From contig JACETR010000006.1 in NCBI GenBank assembly GCA_013911165.1, positions 1 to 64,000 of the forward strand: DNA of 64,000 bases, read 5' to 3'. This stretch comes from Planctomycetota bacterium (GTDB taxonomy: Bacteria; Planctomycetota; UBA8108; UBA1146). Positions 58,418 to 64,000 of the stretch are shown here, piece by piece. Numbering within the stretch: position 1 is the stretch's first letter; every line of letters begins with the position of its first letter. Position numbers and translations under genes: made by a program. The notes under the pieces are model-generated. The model was not told the DNA's origin, ran no database searches, and saw nothing but the letters and a program-made list of their open reading frames with translations.

Positions 58418-60052
58418 ATGACTGAGGATTACTTCTTGCCTGCACTCGGCACTTTTTTTCTGGCTCTGATTCTTTGGAACCTGACTCCTGATCTTCAGGA
58501 GATTCTGGGGCTGAATGGTTGGGGTTCGACCGATTGGGGAGTGGTGCGGTGGGTGTGGCCTCTGGTTTCATTGGTTCTGATGCCCGCTTTGGTCAGTGGA
58601 TTACTCCTTTGGCCCGATTCGTTGGGCCGCCCGGGCAAGAGACCGCTGACACGGCAACGGTGGGTTCGGGCCCAGATCTCGGGATCTCTGACTTCCCTGT
58701 TCGCCTGGGGCGCCTCTCTGTTGGCCTTTGACTGGCCGGGAACCGTCGCTTCTGTCATTCCGAGCAGCGCCTACGGCGTGACGATGCTGCTGGCGTGTCT
58801 TCCGCTGCTGGCAGGGCTCGCCCTTTTGTCCCTTCCGCAAGGCCGTGCCTCCGGTATCTCCAGTGCCTCTGGCCAGCGTGCTGAAATGTGGAGAGTCCTG
58901 CGACCCAACCTGATCGTGTTGATGCCCTTTGCTGTGATTCAGGGTTTGGAAGAGTGGACCCGCCTCAACCCGGACCTGTTTCTGGCTCTCCCATCGCCCG
59001 CTCAATTCTTTCTCATCGGCCTTCCCGTACTGCTGATTCTTGGCCTGGCACCCTGGCTCTTTGAGAAGATCCTGAAGAGCACTCCACTGCCTGTCGGATC
59101 GATGAAGGATCGCTTTCTTGCCCTGTGCCAAAAATCCGGCCTGCGGGATGTCCAGCCGAAGATCTGGCAAACCGGCCAGCGGCCGATGGCCAATGCCATG
59201 ATGACCGGACTCCTCCCCTACCAGCGCAGGGTCTTCATGACCGATGTCCTTCTCGACTCGCTAAGCGAAGACGAGCAGGATGCGGTCCTCGCCCATGAGT
59301 TGGCCCATGCCCGCAGGTTTCACCTGTGGATCTACCTGCTCTTTTGTGGTGCCGTGATTTTGTGGGCGTGGCTGGCAGATGCATGGCTTGCTGATCTCTT
59401 CCACGAAGACGTCGTTTTGTGGATCACGCCATGCCTGTTTCTCATCCTGTTTTTCTTTGGTTTCCGCAAGCTCTCACACCATATGGAACATGAAGCGGAT
59501 CTCTACAGTGAGTCTCTCTGTGAAAAACCGGGTTCCATCATTCAGGCCCTGCTGAGATTGCGGCGTCACAATCCCCAGTCCCTTGAAAAATCCAGTTGGC
59601 GACACCCTTCCACTCTGCAACGAATCCGCATTCTCCACGCCCATCGTGGAGATCCGGTTTTTCGACAGCGCTTTGATGGCAAGGGTCGCTGGATTCGGCG
59701 ACTGATCCTGGTCGCTCTGGTCGGCGGAGGGGGCCTGATAAGCTGGCAATCCTGGCATGCTCCGCAGGTCCCAGAGTGGCAGGTAACAGCAGAAGAAGCG
59801 ATCGACCACCTTCTCGCCTTCCAGGAACGGGGTCAGCGCCCCAATAACGAACCAGCCCGTATGCGCGAGCTGATCCTCGCTACCGAAGAGCGACTCGTGC
59901 AATCGGTCACAGAACTGCGCACACTCGACCCGAAGCATCCCAGTCTCTCTGCCCTGCTTCTGCAGTTGGCGGAGATCTACGACCAACTGGACCAGCCATG
60001 GAGTGCCCTCGCCTGCCGGCTGCAGGCGAGACAGATTCCCGTTTCGGAATAA
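58418..60052 (+). CDS. M48-family membrane metallopeptidase
   Basis: MANAMMTGLLPYQRRVFMTDVLLDSLSEDEQDAVLAHELAHARRFH (HExxH); multiple TM segments. Confidence 0.88.
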   Translation: MTEDYFLPALGTFFLALILWNLTPDLQEILGLNGWGSTDWGVVRWVWPLVSLVLMPALVSGLLLWPDSLGRPGKRPLTRQRWVRAQISGSLTSLFAWGASLLAFDWPGTVASVIPSSAYGVTMLLACLPLLAGLALLSLPQGRASGISSASGQRAEMWRVLRPNLIVLMPFAVIQGLEEWTRLNPDLFLALPSPAQFFLIGLPVLLILGLAPWLFEKILKSTPLPVGSMKDRFLALCQKSGLRDVQPKIWQTGQRPMANAMMTGLLPYQRRVFMTDVLLDSLSEDEQDAVLAHELAHARRFHLWIYLLFCGAVILWAWLADAWLADLFHEDVVLWITPCLFLILFFFGFRKLSHHMEHEADLYSESLCEKPGSIIQALLRLRRHNPQSLEKSSWRHPSTLQRIRILHAHRGDPVFRQRFDGKGRWIRRLILVALVGGGGLISWQSWHAPQVPEWQVTAEEAIDHLLAFQERGQRPNNEPARMRELILATEERLVQSVTELRTLDPKHPSLSALLLQLAEIYDQLDQPWSALACRLQARQIPVSE

Positions 60053-60090
60053 AAAAGGCCCGTCGCTCACTGAGCGACGGGCCTTTTCTT
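60051..60090. terminator. bidirectional Rho-independent terminator
   Basis: AAAAAAGGCCCGTCGCTCACTGAGCGACGGGCCTTTTCTT. Confidence 0.92.
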
Positions 60091-60107
60091 TGCGGTCTTC
60101 GACTCGA

Positions 60108-60824
60108 TCAATTGGCGAAGACGTAGAAGCTGCCGAAGTTCTGGGCTGCGAGGAGCTGCATGAAACTGATGCCTTCGGAGTCATCGTTGATGTAGATGGT
60201 ATGGATCGGAACCTGCTGCCAGTTGGCAGAAGTGATCTCCGAAAGGGCTATGTTCGAAGTGTCGACACTGTCGCAGGTCGGAACCCCATCACTCAGAATG
60301 ATCATTTGGCGCGAAGGCTTGCTCGATTGATTGCAGATCTGCAATGTTGTAATTGCAGCCGGCGACAAGCAGGTCCAACCGTCCGGAACCAGAGTGTTGA
60401 CCCATGCGATCGCCGCAGCCTTGTTGGCAGAGGTGGCCCGCTTCGGTTGTGGAGACCAGGTCACAGTATTGGAACTGAAAGATACCAGGCTGAATTCGGC
60501 CTCAGGGCTGAGGGAATTGACGGAAGCGGTGACCTCCTGCTTGAGGTCTTCCATGGCTCCCCCCCAGTCCATCGAACCGGACTTGTCGAGGCACCAGAAG
60601 AAGGCATCACCCTCGTAACCATTGCCGTAAAAGAGGATCGTCTCCGGAGCATCCTCTTCATCATCGGCAGAACCTCCACCTCCTGAAGGCAGGTCGAGGG
60701 GTCGGGATCGACCCTCCGGTTGCTCGAGGGAATGGGCGGTGAGCCCCATCGATCCGAGCAGGAACAGAGTCATGAAACAAATGGCCCATCCTCGCAGGGG
60801 GCCAGGGGACATCATGGAGGACAT
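60108..60824 (-). CDS. secreted von Willebrand factor A (VWA) domain protein
   Basis: Signal sequence; FFWCLDKSGSMDWGGAMEDLKQEV (MIDAS DxSxS), MIILSDGVPTCDSV; ATG at 60824. Confidence 0.85.
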   Translation of the reverse strand: MSSMMSPGPLRGWAICFMTLFLLGSMGLTAHSLEQPEGRSRPLDLPSGGGGSADDEEDAPETILFYGNGYEGDAFFWCLDKSGSMDWGGAMEDLKQEVTASVNSLSPEAEFSLVSFSSNTVTWSPQPKRATSANKAAAIAWVNTLVPDGWTCLSPAAITTLQICNQSSKPSRQMIILSDGVPTCDSVDTSNIALSEITSANWQQVPIHTIYINDDSEGISFMQLLAAQNFGSFYVFAN

Positions 60825-61027
60825 CGGGTCCCTCCCTCTCTCTCCGAAACTAGTCTGACGATTGCCGGAGCGGACCCAGAGGGGAGATCCCCAGCGGATC
60901 ACGCTGCCGTGACAGTCCTTTCTGTCAGAGAAGTTTCGCCCCAAACCGCGGAATCAGCCCACTTTGAGAGGAAGTTGACAGGCACAGGAGTTGCCCTGAG
61001 AGAAAAGTTGGGGAATTTGTTCCGGCT

Positions 61028-61984
61028 TCAGGAAAGTTCGGAATAGAGGGACTGATGTTTCTGGAACATCAATTCGAGCTCCTGGCGATCAGGAAGGCCC
61101 ACGATGGCTCCCGGTTTCTGACTGACGAGAGCCCCCACCATGCTTCCACGGATCAATTGATCGCGCAGGGACAACCCGTCAAGACCCGCATCGATACACC
61201 CGGCGATAAAGCCGTCACCACAGCCGGTGGCATCCACCTCCTGTACCGAAGGGGCAGGCAAGGATCCGGCCCCTTCGCTGTCGACCCAGACCAGCCCATC
61301 CTCACCGCGGGTGACGACCACTGCTTGTGCCCCCATTTGCCTGAATCTATCGGCAGCGGTTGTGGCTTCCGATTCGCCGGTCAGGGCCAGTGCTTCCTGT
61401 TCGTTGGGTGTGAAGAGATCCACGTGCGGAAGCAAGGCCTCCAGTTCCTCCATCAATGACCGGCCGGGAATTCGAATGATATCGAGAATCACCCGGGTTC
61501 CACCGGCCCTTGCGGCTTTGAACCAGGCCACCAGTTCATCAAGATGGGGACGGTCTGCCAATCCATGGGCATGAACCGAAATCACGGCAGCGTCATCCAG
61601 AAGGTTTTTGGAAACCTGTTGTGGCCAATCCCCATCATTGGCACCGGTATCGGAGATAAATCGGCGATCTTCCCCTTCGGTGTTGATGACAAAGGTGCTC
61701 CCGGTGCGATGCCCAGCACGAACCTGGAAATGATCCAGATGGACCCCCTCCTTCTGCAGGGCATCCTTGAGGAAATGGCCGAAGGGATCAGCCCCCACCG
61801 CACCGCAAAGGTGTACTTCCCTTCCGAGGCGCGCCAATCCGGTCGCACTGTTGGCGGCGCATCCTCCTATGTGCAGGGTGATCTCGGGAGAGCGAGCAGA
61901 CCCTCCTGGTGCGGGCAGGGAAGTGACGGGCAGCGCGACCAGATCGGCGACGACCGCTCCCAAACAGATCACTTTGCTTCCCAT
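61028..61984 (-). CDS. PfkB-family carbohydrate kinase
   Basis: VICLGAVVADLVALPV...HIGGCAANSATGLARLGREVHLCGAVGADPFG; VVVTRGEDGLVW; VQEVDATGCGDGFIAGCI. Confidence 0.93.
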   Translation of the reverse strand: MGSKVICLGAVVADLVALPVTSLPAPGGSARSPEITLHIGGCAANSATGLARLGREVHLCGAVGADPFGHFLKDALQKEGVHLDHFQVRAGHRTGSTFVINTEGEDRRFISDTGANDGDWPQQVSKNLLDDAAVISVHAHGLADRPHLDELVAWFKAARAGGTRVILDIIRIPGRSLMEELEALLPHVDLFTPNEQEALALTGESEATTAADRFRQMGAQAVVVTRGEDGLVWVDSEGAGSLPAPSVQEVDATGCGDGFIAGCIDAGLDGLSLRDQLIRGSMVGALVSQKPGAIVGLPDRQELELMFQKHQSLYSELS

Positions 61985-62007
61985 TCCACCTCCCAAATTC
62001 ACTTCAC

Positions 62008-62045
62008 AAAAAAGGGTCGAAGCCCGAGGCGGACTTCGACCCTTT
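62008..62045 (-). terminator. Rho-independent terminator of the VWA gene 62065..62745
   Basis: On the - strand AAAGGGTCGAAG-TCCGCCTCGGG-CTTCGACCCTTTTTT. Confidence 0.88.
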
Positions 62046-62064
62046 GCAGAACTTCTGATCCGCC

Positions 62065-62745
62065 TTACTGGGGCTGGTAGAAGGTTCCGTTGTTCTGGGC
62101 AGCGAGCTGCTGCATGAACTGGATGCCTCCCGAATCGGAAGCGATGTAGATGGTGTTCACCGGAATCTGCTGCCAGTTGGCGGCGGCGACATCGGTGAGG
62201 CACTGCGACGCCGTATTGGTGCCGTTGCAGTAGGGCTCACCGTCGGAGAGCACGAGCATCTGCTTCATGGCTTTCGAAGACTGGTTGGCAATGTTGAGTG
62301 TTTCCACGGCCGCGGGACCCAGGCAGGTCCAGCCGGCGGCGTTCAGACTCAGCACCCACGCGGTGGCCGCACCCTTGTTGGCGGGGTTGGCACGCTGGGG
62401 CATGGGGTTCCAGACGATATGGCCTTCCGAGAAAGCCACCACTCCGAACTCTGCTTGCGAAGAGAGGGAGTTGAGAGTCTGGGTGAACTCCTGCTTGAGA
62501 TCCTCGATCTCACCGTTCCAGCTCATGGAGCAAGACTTGTCGAGGCACCAGAAGAAGGCGTCGCCTTCATACTCGCCTCCCCAGAAGTTGATGGTCTCCG
62601 GGGCGTCTTCTTCATCGTCTCCGTCTCCCGCTCCTCCGGAAGGAAGATCGAGGGGGCGACGGGCACCATCGGGAGACTGGGCAGTCATCCAACCAGCGGT
62701 GGTCACCACAAAAAGAAACGCAAAAATGAGGGTCAGGATACGCAT
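62065..62745 (-). CDS. secreted VWA domain protein (paralog of 60108..60824)
   Basis: RPLDLPSGGAGDGDDEEDAPETINFWGGEYEGDAFFWCLDKSCSMSW...; ATG at 62745. Confidence 0.85.
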   Translation of the reverse strand: MRILTLIFAFLFVVTTAGWMTAQSPDGARRPLDLPSGGAGDGDDEEDAPETINFWGGEYEGDAFFWCLDKSCSMSWNGEIEDLKQEFTQTLNSLSSQAEFGVVAFSEGHIVWNPMPQRANPANKGAATAWVLSLNAAGWTCLGPAAVETLNIANQSSKAMKQMLVLSDGEPYCNGTNTASQCLTDVAAANWQQIPVNTIYIASDSGGIQFMQQLAAQNNGTFYQPQ

Positions 62746-63040
62746 GACGTTCCTCTCTCTTGATGCTGGCAAAGCCAGCTTGGGCTCTGAACGGGTCAAC
62801 CATTCCTTCCCTGGTCTCAACTGCCCCTGAACCGTCTCAAAAGGCAGATATCCCCGGAAAATATGGTTTCTCAATGAGTAGGACGGTCTTCCGGTGGTGA
62901 TCCCTCGCGGAATTTCCACACTTTTTGAAATCCTTCTCCACTCACGAGATCTCCATTGTTCATCAGAAAGGGGTGAATTTGTAGTCCTTTCTCGGCCCGG
63001 GATCGGGGTTTATGGTGATTCTGAAAGGCGGTTTTGACCG

Positions 63041-63586
63041 ATGAATTCCCCCAAAATGCCCGCAATTGGCGTCCTGACCATCTCTGACAGGGCCTTCAGA
63101 GGGGTCTACGAGGACAAGGGCGGCCCCGAAGTCCGCCGCTGGCTCGAGCCCCGGATCCCCTCTTCCCCCCCTTTTGAAATGCGTATCGTCTCGGATGAGC
63201 GGGATCTGATCCGTGAGGCCATCGAGGAAATGTCCGAAATTTGCTGTCTCGTCATCACCACGGGCGGAACCGGTTTCGGTCCGCGGGACGTCACTCCCGA
63301 AGCCACCGCCGACGCCTGTGAGGTGCTGATCCCGGGATTTGGCGAAAAAATGCGTGCGAAAACATGGGATCGGGTCCCTACCGCGATTCTATCCCGTGCC
63401 ATCGCCGGTCGCCGGGGAACCTGCCTCGTCATCAATCTGCCCGGAAACCCGAAAGCCATCGCTGAATGCCTGGAAGAGATCTGGCCGGCGATTCCCCACG
63501 CCATCGAAACTGCAGGGGGTCCGGATATCGAAGCGGAGGGTGCCGCCCCGGCTCCTCACGATCCGCCGGAAAAGAGCTGTCCGTAA
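63041..63586 (+). CDS. molybdenum cofactor biosynthesis MogA/MoaB-family protein
   Basis: IGVLTISDRAFRGVYEDKGGPEVRRWL...CLVITTGGTGFGPRDVTPEAT...INLPGNPKAIAECLE. Confidence 0.93.
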   Translation: MNSPKMPAIGVLTISDRAFRGVYEDKGGPEVRRWLEPRIPSSPPFEMRIVSDERDLIREAIEEMSEICCLVITTGGTGFGPRDVTPEATADACEVLIPGFGEKMRAKTWDRVPTAILSRAIAGRRGTCLVINLPGNPKAIAECLEEIWPAIPHAIETAGGPDIEAEGAAPAPHDPPEKSCP

Positions 63587-64000
63587 AGTTCTTCATACTG
63601 GGAGATGACCGGATCCCAGCGGAATTGATCTTCCACCCTTTGACGCCCTGTGCTCGCAAAGAGGGATCTTCGTTCGGCATCTTCCAGCAGCGTGCGCGCC
63701 CCCTGAGAGAGAGCTTCAATATCTCCGACCGGGGCGAGGAAACCGGTCTCGCCATCGACGATCACTTCCGGCATTCCACCGGAAGCGGTCGCGATCACGG
63801 GCAATCCACACGCCATCGCTTCAAGGGCGGCCAGTCCAAAGGACTCGTTTTCACTGGGCAGCAGGAAGAGATCAGAACTGGCAAGCAGGGGGGCGGTGTC
63901 ATCGATGATGCCCAGCCAGTGGACCCTGTCCCAGACTCCCAGTTCTTTTGCGAGACTCTCTGCTGCAGCCCGATCAGGTCCATCACCGATCATCAACAAT
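63556..64000 (-). CDS. glycosyltransferase family 4, BshA-like, 5' partial (runs off the window)
   Basis: MIGDGPDRAAAESLAKELGVWDRVHWLG...SDLFLLPSENESFGLAALEAMACGLPVIATASGGMPEVIVDGETGFLAPVGD resembles the BshA C-terminal half. Confidence 0.8.
   Translation of the reverse strand, partial: LLMIGDGPDRAAAESLAKELGVWDRVHWLGIIDDTAPLLASSDLFLLPSENESFGLAALEAMACGLPVIATASGGMPEVIVDGETGFLAPVGDIEALSQGARTLLEDAERRSLFASTGRQRVEDQFRWDPVISQYEELYGQLFSGGS

Noticed and set aside
59474-60184. 236-aa - strand ORF
   Set aside because: Antisense to the M48 gene and crosses a terminator.

Overview
Continuous, gene-dense bacterial chromosome segment of moderate GC with no tRNA, rRNA, CRISPR array or transposase that I could see. 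Gene content (PVC-type cytochrome c/HEAT/beta-propeller protein, 3-keto-disaccharide hydrolase/DUF1080, many secreted proteins with dockerin-like C-termini) suggests a Planctomycetota-like organism; this is an inference. About 57 protein genes are called. Recognisable blocks: KorAB 2-oxoacid:ferredoxin oxidoreductase; TldD/TldE; NagA plus ROK kinase; rpmH (bL34) with a UUCG terminator; MinD-like ATPase plus an FHA-TM-M64 peptidase fusion; a Zn/Mn ABC transporter operon with a convergent DtxR-family regulator; two tandem M36/M4-like secreted metallopeptidases; an operon of SRPBCC plus two different D12-class adenine methyltransferases plus DUF423; two tandem MuiA/DUF4139 proteins; an RNase HII-like protein; FTHFS; SprT-like; YedE-like; UbiD; M20; archaeal-type ProRS; M61; PilZ; M48; two VWA paralogs flanking a PfkB kinase; MogA/MoaB; and a BshA-like glycosyltransferase. 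The best candidates for something undescribed are: (i) both ABC permeases carrying DtxR-like C-terminal domains, with a palindromic candidate operator upstream of the operon; (ii) a cytosolic FHA - membrane span - extracytoplasmic M64 peptidase fusion encoded next to a MinD-like ATPase; (iii) a shared dockerin-like plus Cys-signature C-terminal domain on three secreted proteins; (iv) a paired, endonuclease-less adenine methyltransferase operon; (v) an RNase HII-like protein with GRG changed to GYG; (vi) a secreted-looking protein ending in an SSB-like tip (EDDDLPF). All family calls come from motif reading; no searches were run.
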